DNA of 64,000 nt from the NCBI GenBank assembly GCA_001899235.1, contig MKVR01000012.1, positions 1-64,000 on the forward strand. Direction: 5' to 3'. Below are positions 1 to 7,168 of the stretch, piece by piece. A program made the position numbers and the translations under genes. The stretch's first letter is position 1. Every line of letters starts with the position of its first letter. This DNA comes from Nitrosospira sp. 56-18. GTDB taxonomy: Bacteria > Pseudomonadota > Gammaproteobacteria > Burkholderiales > Nitrosomonadaceae. The notes under the pieces are model-generated. The model was not told the DNA's origin. It saw only the letters and a program-made list of their open reading frames with translations, and made no database searches.

Positions 1-54
1 ATAAATCAACTACTGTGAACAGACCCTAGTGATGCCACCATAGATGATGACGGA

Positions 55-888
55 ATGACTTGGTCCGCAGCAATGAAGTGGGCAGCCAATCTCACCTATG
101 AGGGTTATAGCGATTGGCGATTACCCACTATCTTGTCACAATCGCCTTCCCGCAGTGAGATGGGCATATTATTTGAAGAATTAGGAGGAAAACCGGGGCA
201 GGGCCTACCATTTCTCTCGCAAAACAATCTATTTCACAATATTCAAAATACTTGGTCTGCGATCTACTGGACAAACCAGGAAGTAGCAAATTATAAAGAT
301 GCCGCCTTCGGTTTCTCTTTTTATGATGGCCTTGAATACTCGCCGATCAAGGCAATGGCGCAGTATGCTTGGGCAGTGCGTCCGGGTGATTCCGCCCCTC
401 TCGGTTTTACTCCTCAGAACCCTATATTGCCAGCAGTCAGCTCGGCGAATGGATGGCAGTTCGATTTAACGATACCCAATGGGTTACTGTATATTGATCC
501 GCAGGTAGCGGTTGGCTATGACTACTTGTTGGATTCCGGGCCGAATTTTACTTCGGTGCTGCTCCCCAGCGCCGGGGATAACCAGTTCAGCCTGTATTTA
601 TGGAATGGTAGCGAATGGACCTTTGATTCCACATTGAATGCGGGTATAGAACATGTGTTCGGCGGAGCAGGGGTGGACAGGTTTCGCATTACAGGCATCG
701 AGACCAGTGCGGGCCTGGACCCGAACTCCCCTACGGCATTCGTCACCGGCCTGACTTTTGCCGGTACTGGCCATGCCAGTATGCACATGAGCCCCTTGGT
801 TCAGGCCGTACCGGAACCTGAAACCTACGCCATGCTGATAGCCGGTTTAGGTCTCCTGGGATGGAGAGTGCGTAAAGCAAGGAGCTGA
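55..888 (+). CDS. DUF1566-like PEP-CTERM protein, 5' end missing
   Basis: Exported or surface protein of unknown function. The first residues (MTWSAAMKWAANL, then GGYSDWRLPT-like YSDWRLPT near residue 20) match the DUF1566/Lcl-type domain. The last 26 residues form a PEP-CTERM sorting signal: VPEPETYAML, a hydrophobic stretch, then the basic end WRVRKARS. The family normally has a signal peptide and further DUF1566 sequence before this point. Here the frame stays DUF1566-like back to about position 19, where an in-frame TGA at 16-18 closes it. What is seen is therefore a C-terminal part. The 5' end is either outside the window behind a frameshift or nonsense mutation, or lost. Without a signal peptide, export through the PEP-CTERM/exosortase route would fail. 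Confidence 0.7.
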   Translation: MTWSAAMKWAANLTYEGYSDWRLPTILSQSPSRSEMGILFEELGGKPGQGLPFLSQNNLFHNIQNTWSAIYWTNQEVANYKDAAFGFSFYDGLEYSPIKAMAQYAWAVRPGDSAPLGFTPQNPILPAVSSANGWQFDLTIPNGLLYIDPQVAVGYDYLLDSGPNFTSVLLPSAGDNQFSLYLWNGSEWTFDSTLNAGIEHVFGGAGVDRFRITGIETSAGLDPNSPTAFVTGLTFAGTGHASMHMSPLVQAVPEPETYAMLIAGLGLLGWRVRKARS

Positions 889-922
889 GCTACTCATCTG
901 ATAAAATTCTGCTTCAGGTTCG

Positions 923-1954
923 ATGATTACAATGAGTATCAGCTTATTCGCTTCCCTGATGATCGTGTCAGGTTTGCTTTCTCTAACCGGCTGCACCACT
1001 CCTATTCCACGGCATCCATTTCAGGCTCAAGCGCAAGCCCAGGCATACTATCAACAGGGTTTTAAATATGAGGCTGGGATGGGTGTTCCCAAAAATATTG
1101 AGGAGGCTCGAAAGTGGTATCAGCTATCCGCCCAGCTCAGAAACCCTGCGGCACAAATTGGCCTAGCTCGGCTTAATCAGATATCTGCTCAAAATGGGGC
1201 GACACAGAATACGTCGGCTGCCCGTCCCTCGTTGCAAAACGTAAACCCTGCTCCTGTCCCAGCAGTAGGATTTTTGCAGAAGCCGGAAGTACCCGCGATG
1301 GAAAAATCATTCTCATTTACGTCGCAAGCAGATCCTGTCTCGGATTTAGTAGAAAAGAAAATGTTGGAGTACCGTTCCAGGAACGACGTGGTGATGGTTA
1401 TATTTGAAGCTAAAAAGGACGTAAATTCCGCTCTTGCCAATATCAAGACAGCTATGAGAACCCGTGACCCTAAGGGACTGTTCAACCCCTATTGGATTAT
1501 TGGTTTTGGTGACGAAAAGACAAACATGGGAACCAATTGCGGCGTGATTATTGGTCAATGGTATGCCTCAGGATTTCCCTCTCGTGTTCAATGGGAAGAA
1601 ATAATGCGTCGATCTTTGTGGGATGAGACAAAATCAGGTGCTTATTTATACAGTCAATCTGGAGAATTTAGAATAAATGAAAAAAAGGAATCCCAGTTTG
1701 AGATGGATGCCCTTAAAAAGAATTGCTTCAAAGGCAGTAAACTTGCCCAGAGTAATTTTAACAGCCTAGCTGTAGGCAGTCCTTATTTTGGGCGAAACGA
1801 TGCCGCTAATTTAAATGCAATTGGCGCGATTCTATTTTATGGTCAATTTGAAGATGAAGATGACAGGATCGCAAGAAATAAGGCAGAAAAAGAACGGGTG
1901 GAGCAACTTAGGAGACATCTGGAGATAGAACAGAATAGGAGGGAGATGAGATAA
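923..1954 (+). CDS. Sel1-repeat lipoprotein of unknown function
   Basis: Predicted outer-membrane or periplasmic lipoprotein. The N-terminus has a hydrophobic signal followed by a lipobox LTGC with Cys at residue 24; a second Met at residue 4 is an alternative start. Residues about 40-75 (YYQQGFKYEAGMGVPKNIEE, then ARKWYQLSA) form one Sel1/TPR-like repeat. A Pro/Gln/Ala-rich linker follows. Residues about 140-310 are not recognised, and the last 35 residues are a charged Glu/Arg-rich helix that could form a coiled coil. It follows the PEP-CTERM fragment by 34 bases on the same strand. Sel1 repeats usually mediate protein contacts, but no partner can be named from the context. Confidence 0.75.
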   Translation: MITMSISLFASLMIVSGLLSLTGCTTPIPRHPFQAQAQAQAYYQQGFKYEAGMGVPKNIEEARKWYQLSAQLRNPAAQIGLARLNQISAQNGATQNTSAARPSLQNVNPAPVPAVGFLQKPEVPAMEKSFSFTSQADPVSDLVEKKMLEYRSRNDVVMVIFEAKKDVNSALANIKTAMRTRDPKGLFNPYWIIGFGDEKTNMGTNCGVIIGQWYASGFPSRVQWEEIMRRSLWDETKSGAYLYSQSGEFRINEKKESQFEMDALKKNCFKGSKLAQSNFNSLAVGSPYFGRNDAANLNAIGAILFYGQFEDEDDRIARNKAEKERVEQLRRHLEIEQNRREMR

Positions 1955-2354
1955 ATATATGCTGTAGTAATAGGCGGGTTATCATTCCCCCCGTACTCAC
2001 CTTTGTGCGCAAGATCGGTGAGGCAATCAATTCCCCGGCGCTGGCTTCAAACCTGTTCGTGCTGCGGCTGGCCGAGAAGGAACACGTCAAATACGGAAAT
2101 ACGGGGTCACACGAAATACGAAAACATAAAAATACGCGAAAAAAAATACGGGGTCAGGTCTTGTTATTTGCCATAGGGACAAGGTTTGGGTCGAGACATC
2201 AGACAATCAGCTCATGGCACCGTCCGACGAATTCCCAAGGTTTCATGCGGTTGATGATGGCAGGTGCGTCGTTGACGCCTTAGGCAGAAAGCTGCTGCAT
2301 GTGCTGTTCCATCTTCGCTGCCAGCAGGCGAAATCCATTCATGCTTATGCTTGC
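1955..2354. other. Intergenic region without a supportable gene
   Basis: About 400 bases between the lipoprotein and the MazF-like toxin. The stretch around 2090-2175 is AT-rich and repetitive, with several 'aaatacg' units and the motif GGGGTCAGGTCTTG (2150-2163). Similar GGGTCAG motifs recur near 61644 and, inverted, near 60330. They may be debris of a REP/Y1-transposase-type element, which is inference. The short open frames here have no recognisable protein content. Confidence 0.4.
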
Positions 2355-2681
2355 TTACTCGAAAAGCGTGGCGACTTTCGCCAGCACCTCGTGCATGATG
2401 GGTTCTGGCAGAGTATCCACCTTGCGGGCGTGACGGGCAGCCAGGTCGATCACGCACGGCTGATCGCAACGGACGACGCCGATGGTCTTGATGCCGGTCA
2501 CGGGCACGGCGAAGCCCAGGCGGCGGGCGAACTCGCCGCCGTTGGTGATCGGGAGAATCACCGGCAGCTTGGTGGCCTCATTGAATTCGGCCGGCGATAC
2601 GACCAAGACGGGACGGCTACCGCTTTGCTCATGCCCTGCGGTTGGATCGAGCGACACCAGATAAATGTCGCCCCGCCTCAT
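2355..2681 (-). CDS. MazF/PemK-family toxin (mRNA interferase)
   Basis: Type II toxin of 108 residues, the usual MazF/PemK/ChpB length. It begins MRRGDIYLVSLDPTAGHEQ, followed by SRPVLVVSP; this 'RGDI..V.L.PT.G.EQ...RPVLV(V/I)S' pattern is the family signature, covering the catalytic loop and beta-barrel core. A second conserved block is VRCDQPCVIDL near residue 75. Family members cleave mRNA at short sites and are neutralised by a cognate antitoxin. Its ATG overlaps the stop of the upstream antitoxin gene by four bases (ATGA), giving the standard antitoxin-then-toxin operon. The protein appears complete. Confidence 0.9.
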   Translation of the reverse strand: MRRGDIYLVSLDPTAGHEQSGSRPVLVVSPAEFNEATKLPVILPITNGGEFARRLGFAVPVTGIKTIGVVRCDQPCVIDLAARHARKVDTLPEPIMHEVLAKVATLFE

Positions 2682-2935
2682 AGCAGTTCACCGCCTACGG
2701 CGGATGCATCGACCCATTCACGTTCTTCCGCCGGTTGCGGCTGCGAGTAGTCCGAGGCGGCCAGCAACTCCGCGAGCGTGTAACGTGGCCGTGGCTTGGG
2801 TTCAACCACCAAGCGGCCGCGATCGACGGCCAAGCCAACCGTTGCGCCGGCTTGCAGGTGCAATTGATCAAGGAATGCTGGTGGGACGGCCAACATGACC
2901 GAGCCGCCAACCTTGCGCAGATTGGTTGTGTACAT
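2678..2935 (-). CDS. AbrB/MazE-family antitoxin
   Basis: 85-residue antitoxin partner of the MazF-like toxin. The first 45 residues (TNLRKVGGSVMLAVP, then LHLQAGATVGLAVDRGRLVV) match the SpoVT/AbrB swapped-hairpin DNA-binding fold. The acidic C-terminus (PAEEREWVDASAVGGE) is the kind of flexible tail that wraps the toxin. A strong ribosome-binding site (GGAGG, 2941-2945 region on this strand) lies just upstream of the ATG. It is the first gene of the operon and, with the toxin, probably autoregulates from the AT-rich palindrome upstream. Confidence 0.88.
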   Translation of the reverse strand: MYTTNLRKVGGSVMLAVPPAFLDQLHLQAGATVGLAVDRGRLVVEPKPRPRYTLAELLAASDYSQPQPAEEREWVDASAVGGELL

Positions 2936-2956
2936 GATGCACCTCCAGCGAATAGC

Positions 2957-2974
2957 ATTATATTAAAGTATAAT
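2957..2974 (-). promoter_or_regulatory. Palindromic promoter/operator of the MazEF-like operon
   Basis: The sequence ATTATA-TTAAAG-TATAAT is an inverted repeat with 6-base arms whose arm is itself a perfect -10 hexamer. It lies about 22 bases upstream of the antitoxin ATG. MazE-type antitoxins commonly bind such palindromes over their own promoter, so this is a plausible autoregulatory operator. No clear -35 box was found. Confidence 0.5.
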
Positions 2975-3252
2975 TTATCCCCCTCTAACCTGCAAGCCTG
3001 CCATCCAGTGGAATACAGGATCAGTCTGTTATTTGCCATAAGCTTTGATAATTCTGTGGATGAAAAGTGACGTAGAGCGAGGGAAGCAGTTATTAGCAAA
3101 ACGTTAACCCTTCGTTTAACCGACACGGCGGAAGCCGATCTCGCTGAAGAATACCCTCTCGCACCCTTCTCAGCGCATTGAGCTGTAAGGTCAAATCCTG
3201 CTCCAGAATGCTGACGCGGCGTGACTGATCTTCGTGGATCTTCGTTTAGAAG
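2975..3252. other. Intergenic region without a supportable gene
   Basis: No convincing coding sequence, RNA or complete repeat is seen between the toxin-antitoxin operator and the glyoxalase pseudogene. The composition is mixed, and no open frame shows family resemblance. Confidence 0.35.
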
Positions 3253-3631
3253 TTATGAGGCGTGCGGAGGCCGCCCAAACTAAAGCACATAGCCATTATT
3301 ATCATAGATGGCAAATTCCCGCATGCCGTAGGAGAAATCCTCGATTGAGCAACAGACGCCCGTCTTGTCTTTCAGCAATTGCCACAAGGCATCGACTTGG
3401 TTCGTCCTGAAATACAGATCCGGCAAAGCCGGGAGCTGCGTCATTCTCATGTCGATTCGGGCCAGCAAGCATGATTTTCACATCGTCACGATGGAGGGAG
3501 GCCCAGCCTCGCTCGTCGCTGGAACTGTCGCAGTGGAAACCGATAACTTCAGCATAGAAGTCAATAGAACCAGGAAGATCCCAGGTTCTCAGCATCGGGG
3601 TAGGCGCTTCAAGTCTCATGGATTGCTGCAC
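3253..3631 (-). pseudogene. Glyoxalase/bleomycin-resistance-family pseudogene
   Basis: Remnant of a vicinal-oxygen-chelate (glyoxalase-fold) protein of about 126 residues. The N-terminal part reads MRLEAPTPMLRTWDLPGSID, then FYAEVIGFH and VKIMLAGPN. The C-terminal part, in another frame, reads LYFRTNQVDALWQLLKDKTG, then FSYGMREFAIYDNNGYVL. The frame changes near 3415-3420 (net +1 or -2). A second lesion is TAG at 3280-3282, where the family normally has Gln in NGY.LQFG. Beyond that stop the frame continues FGRPPHAS to a TAA at 3253-3255. Two independent lesions indicate a dead gene rather than a single sequencing error. The VOC fold supports many metal-dependent activities, so the former substrate cannot be named. 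Confidence 0.8.
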
Positions 3632-3844
3632 CTCTCCAAATCTTAAAAGCTCAACTATAATAGCGTAGTTTTCAGGAGAGCCGGTTTCAAGAGACTGTTT
3701 TAGAATGGAAACAAGGGCGAAAAAGCGGAAAGCGGGCCACGTTGCTGTCGTCTCCGAAAAACGACCGTTTTTGCTATATCCAGTTTTTTATTCGTTTCTT
3801 AAATTCATGGCGCATATGAGCCGTACGTTCTTTTGAATTCATGT

Positions 3845-4144
3845 TTACCCTATCGTCAAATGCGTCTGAACCACGTGATTGACAATAATCGTATCGGCAC
3901 GAGCCTCGACTTGGGCAAGATCGAAGATCATCTGTAGCCGCATCCAGAAAGCGGGGGTGCTTCCCATGGATTTCGACAGCCTCACGGCCATTTCCGGCGA
4001 TATACCGGCCTTCTCGTTGATGAGGCTGGACAGCGTGGGGCGCGACACGTTTAAAGCCTTAGCCGCACCGGTCACGGTTAGATTCAACTCATCAAGTGCC
4101 CCTTTCACTATCCGGCCCGGGTGAACAGGATTTTTCATAGTCAT
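3845..4144 (-). CDS. higA: HigA-family antitoxin
   Basis: 99-residue HTH XRE-type antitoxin. Characteristic blocks are NPVHPGRIVKGALDELNLTV near the N-terminus, AAKALNVSRPTLSSLINEKA for the helix-turn-helix (about residues 27-48), and PEMAVRLSKSMGSTPAFWMR. These are hallmarks of HigA/VapI-type antidotes. A good ribosome-binding site (AGGAG) precedes the ATG. HigA usually follows higB in one operon and represses it. Here the upstream higB is only a C-terminal remnant, so this antitoxin appears orphaned, unless it acts on a toxin encoded elsewhere. Confidence 0.88.
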   Translation of the reverse strand: MTMKNPVHPGRIVKGALDELNLTVTGAAKALNVSRPTLSSLINEKAGISPEMAVRLSKSMGSTPAFWMRLQMIFDLAQVEARADTIIVNHVVQTHLTIG

Positions 4145-4157
4145 TTTCAGCTCCTTT

Positions 4158-4322
4158 TCAACGGTAATCTATTAAATCCAGATCCCGTACCGCTCCATTC
4201 TCGAAGCGGAATATGATCCGCCAGTTTCCAGTTACGCGAATGCTCCAGAAGCCTTTAAGGTCGCCCGTCAAGGGGTGAAGCCGATAACCTGGAATATCGG
4301 CCTCGGCTACCGTTTCGACAGC
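4158..4322 (-). pseudogene. higB toxin remnant (C-terminal half)
   Basis: Translating the minus strand here gives VETVAEADIPGYRLHPLTGD, then LKGFWSIRVTGNWRIIFRFE and NGAVRDLDLIDYR, ending in TGA. This is the C-terminal half of a RelE/HigB-family toxin, including the conserved G..RLH.L.G and GNWRI.F.F motifs. The frame is closed upstream by a TAG at 4323-4325, so about 40 N-terminal residues of a normal 90-95-residue HigB are missing. The higA gene starts 13 bases downstream, which fixes the pairing. Loss of the toxin with retention of the antitoxin is what sequence decay would favour. Confidence 0.75.
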
Positions 4323-4473
4323 CTATGATCTCGAAAAACTCACCGTTTGCGAATCTTGCCATCACTCGACCAGGCCGATTTTCATCCTCTCCATCCTTGT
4401 GAATGACCAAGCTACCGGCCCTTCAGCTTCTGAGCCGGCGTCGATTCCTTGATATCGTTCTTCATCAGCATTT

Positions 4474-4671
4474 TCATGGATGGCGTCCATCCAGGTTTTC
4501 GCTTCTCGCCTTGGGAATACTCGCCTTTGGAATATGGCGGTGAAGCGTCAAGGGGGGCAACCCTAGACGTTTGGCGACGGTCGAAACAGGAATATTGGAA
4601 TCCTTCTGCATGGCTCGCGCCGCCTGGAGATCCTCGGGGCTGCGCCGCGTAACGCGACCTCCCGCTACCAC
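4474..4671 (-). pseudogene. Serine recombinase C-terminal HTH remnant
   Basis: The reading frame encodes GGRVTRRSPEDLQAARAMQK, then DSNIPVSTVAKRLGLPPLTL and HRHIPKA. This matches the DNA-binding HTH tail of Tn3/Hin-type serine resolvases (pattern GRP..L.PEDL..A..ML...I.V..VA..LGV...TLYRH.P). The catalytic domain is absent, and the fragment abuts and slightly overlaps the 3' end of sppA. It marks a former mobile element whose remainder has been lost, and is probably linked to the neighbouring decayed toxin-antitoxin genes. Confidence 0.65.
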
Positions 4672-5615
4672 AATCCCCCATAGGACCCCATGCTCATCAG
4701 GACGCTCGCCGCGGCTGCCCCGAAGCGTTTGGCAAAGCGTTCGGCGAATCCTTCCCGGGTCGTATAGTCAACGATATGCTCGGCCTTGATGATCTCTCGC
4801 GCAACATATTCCGCACTTCCCATTGCGTCGGCCAGACCCAGATCGATGCTTTTTTGTCCGGTCCAGACTATGCCGCTGAAAATCTCGGGTGTATTCTTCA
4901 GGCGCTTGCCCCTGCCCTCCTGGACGACCTCGATAAACTGCTTGTGAATATCGTCCAGCATCTTTTTCGCATATTCCGCCTGTTCCGGATTGACCGGTGA
5001 AAAAGGATCGAGAAAGGCCTTGTTTTTTCCCGCGGTAAGCAGCCGCCGCTCGATACCCAGCTTGTCCATTGCATTGGTAAAACCGAATCCATTCATCAGA
5101 ACACCGATCGAGCCGATAATACTTGCCTTGTCGACAAAAATCTTGTCAGCGGCAACGGCAACGTAATAGCCTCCGGAGGCGCAAACATCCTCCACCACCA
5201 CATAAAGTGGAATTCGTGGATATTCGGCGCGCAAGCGCCGGATTTCATCATTGATGTAGCCCGCTTGCACGGGGCTTCCTCCGGGACTATTGATGCGCAA
5301 TATCACCCCTTGCGTTTTCTGGTCCTTGAACGCATGCTGCAAGCCGGCATTGACATTATCGGCACTGCTGATGCTGTCCGGCGCGATGACGCCGCGCAAC
5401 TCGACCAGCGCAGTGTGCTTGCCGGAAATCGACATGCCGCTATCGCCGAACCAGCCCAACCCGACAAACAAAAGAATAAACAGGTAGATAAAAGTCAGGG
5501 ATTTGAAAAAAATACTCCACTGGCGCGCTCTGCGCTGTTCCCGCAATGACGAGAGCAACAGCTTTTCGAGCACCTGTTTTTCGGAGCCTTCGTTGGGAGT
5601 TTCTGTATCAGCCAT
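4665..5615 (-). CDS. sppA: Signal peptide peptidase SppA-type S49 serine protease
   Basis: 316-residue single-domain member of peptidase family S49 (SppA36/SohB type), which cleaves residual signal peptides in or near the inner membrane. One transmembrane segment lies at about residues 38-58 (FFKSLTFIYLFILLFVGLGW). The core follows: LRGVIAPD, LRINSPGGSPVQAG, the nucleophile Ser in VCASGGYYVA near residue 150, and the catalytic-Lys region ASIIGSIGVLMNGFGF with later Lys residues. Length is normal for the short form. It lies downstream of rluC on the same strand with a 115-base gap, suggesting cotranscription. Its last codons overlap the recombinase remnant by seven bases, so the final residues may have been altered by that insertion. 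Confidence 0.9.
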   Translation of the reverse strand: MADTETPNEGSEKQVLEKLLLSSLREQRRARQWSIFFKSLTFIYLFILLFVGLGWFGDSGMSISGKHTALVELRGVIAPDSISSADNVNAGLQHAFKDQKTQGVILRINSPGGSPVQAGYINDEIRRLRAEYPRIPLYVVVEDVCASGGYYVAVAADKIFVDKASIIGSIGVLMNGFGFTNAMDKLGIERRLLTAGKNKAFLDPFSPVNPEQAEYAKKMLDDIHKQFIEVVQEGRGKRLKNTPEIFSGIVWTGQKSIDLGLADAMGSAEYVAREIIKAEHIVDYTTREGFAERFAKRFGAAAASVLMSMGSYGGLW

Positions 5616-5730
5616 TTCCTAAATCCGGGAGTTGATTGCTTTCCGACAGACTGCCAATGCAGCGCCGCACACTGATTGAAATATATGAAACCCTGTATCC
5701 ACGCGGCTTATAGCCTGATTATAAGTTCCA

Positions 5731-6765
5731 TCAAGAGCGCTTCACTACACTGGTTTCCGAAAGGTCGAGTTGTTCCAGGAATGTCCGCAGATCGATGGCC
5801 AAAGGCGCGTCGACCCGCAGTCGCCTCCCGGTGACGGGATGCGCCACTTCCGCCACAGCAGCATGAAGAAACTGGCGTTTCAGCCCTTTTGCCGGCATCT
5901 CCCTGGATAATCGTTTATTCAAGTCAAAATCGCCATATTTGTCGTCCCCCACGATCGGGAATCCGAGATGGGCCAGATGCACGCGAATTTGATGAGTTCG
6001 GCCTGTCTTTAGTTCCGCTTCCAGCAGGCTGAAATCAGGCCATGATTTTTTGAGAATGAAAATGGTATGAGCGGGCATTGCCCCCTTTTCATCCAATCCG
6101 TCCGCAGATGCCACAACCACCCGCCTTTCCCCGGTGGGGGTGACATACTTGTGGAGCGGCAACCGTACAGCTTGCCTCGGATTCCGCCACTTTCCCTTCA
6201 CCAGAGTCAGATAGCGTTTCTCCATCTGCCCCGCCCGAATTTGCCGATGCAGTTCGATCAGCGCTGCGCGGGACTTGGCAAGAAACAGGACGCCCGATGT
6301 TCCCCTGTCGAGACGATGGACCAGTTCCAGGAATTTCCACTCGGGATGCTGGGCGCGCAAATGCTCTATCACACCCTGGCTCACGCCGCTTCCGCCATGC
6401 ACGGCCATGCCGGCAGGCTTGTTGAGTACGATCAGCGCCTCATCGTGAAACAGGATTTCGAATGGAAAAGGCGCGGGCTTGACGCCGCCATGTCCAGGCA
6501 CAGGCCTGACCCCGGTGCGAACTGGCGGAATACGCACCACATCACCCGACTGCAAATGGCAACCAGCGTCCACCCGTTTGCTGTTGAGCCGCACCTGCCC
6601 GCTCCGCAATAACTGATAGATGTGGGTTTTAGGTACTCCCTTAAGCCGTTTGAACAGGAAATTATCTATGCGCTGTCCGTCGCCACCCTCATCCACCACT
6701 TCATTCACCGCGGCAGGCAGGGGAAAATCTTTGCCTAAATCTCTAATTCTACTTATACTTGCCAA
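5731..6765 (-). CDS. rluC: 23S rRNA pseudouridine synthase RluC
   Basis: 344 residues, RluA-family pseudouridine synthase. RluC isomerises uridines 955, 2504 and 2580 of 23S rRNA. An S4 RNA-binding domain covers about residues 30-90 (QRIDNFLFKRLKGVPKTHIY, then LLRSGQVRLNSKR). The catalytic motif LVHRLDRGTSGVLFLAKS carries the essential Asp, and the C-terminal motif is GRTHQIRVHLAHLGFPIVGD. It is transcribed divergently from rne, an arrangement common in proteobacteria. The S4 domain, the length and the rne neighbour favour RluC over RluD. Confidence 0.92.
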   Translation of the reverse strand: MASISRIRDLGKDFPLPAAVNEVVDEGGDGQRIDNFLFKRLKGVPKTHIYQLLRSGQVRLNSKRVDAGCHLQSGDVVRIPPVRTGVRPVPGHGGVKPAPFPFEILFHDEALIVLNKPAGMAVHGGSGVSQGVIEHLRAQHPEWKFLELVHRLDRGTSGVLFLAKSRAALIELHRQIRAGQMEKRYLTLVKGKWRNPRQAVRLPLHKYVTPTGERRVVVASADGLDEKGAMPAHTIFILKKSWPDFSLLEAELKTGRTHQIRVHLAHLGFPIVGDDKYGDFDLNKRLSREMPAKGLKRQFLHAAVAEVAHPVTGRRLRVDAPLAIDLRTFLEQLDLSETSVVKRS

Positions 6766-7168
6766 TTCGGGGTTTCAGCCTATCCCTTTATCCGGCGTTC
6801 AAGGCAGCGCTGTTGATGAAAACTGTCCAATAAGGGACAAGCGCCAACCCGAAAAACCTGGTTAACGTCACTCACCACTAAAGTAGTGATAGTAATTGAT
6901 TTGCGCGCTCAAAGCACACGTAAATTTCAGTTTTCGGTTTCGTTGCGCCCATTACCGGCGCCATAACCGAAACCTGATTGAAACTTAATTTCCTGGCTCT
7001 GCTAGTTAATTGAAGCAGGGCCACAGCGACACGCCAGAGAAAATAGTCATCTTTAACAGCAGCCAAGCCTATGACCAACGTTGCCTGACTAGTATGCTCT
7101 CGTATACGCGCGGAAGAATCCCCGCAGCGTAGGCTGTCCGCCCGTGTCCAGAGCGCGGGAGGCATAAA
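6766..7168 (+). promoter_or_regulatory. Long structured rne leader / rluC-rne divergent region
   Basis: About 400 bases lie between rluC and rne. An imperfect long hairpin is visible at 6926-6983. Its inner stem GGTTTCG (6936-6942) pairs with CGAAACC (6968-6974), flanking arms resemble TTTCA/TGAAA, and GCGCC/GGCGC can pair inside the loop. In enterobacteria a long structured rne 5' UTR mediates autoregulation by RNase E. A similar role here is inference from position and structure. No coding sequence is seen. Confidence 0.45.

Noticed and set aside
4323-4473. Coding potential between the higB remnant and the recombinase remnant (GSLVIHKDGEDENRPGRVMA)
   Set aside because: The frame reads plausibly for about 30 residues but has stops on both sides and no recognised family.
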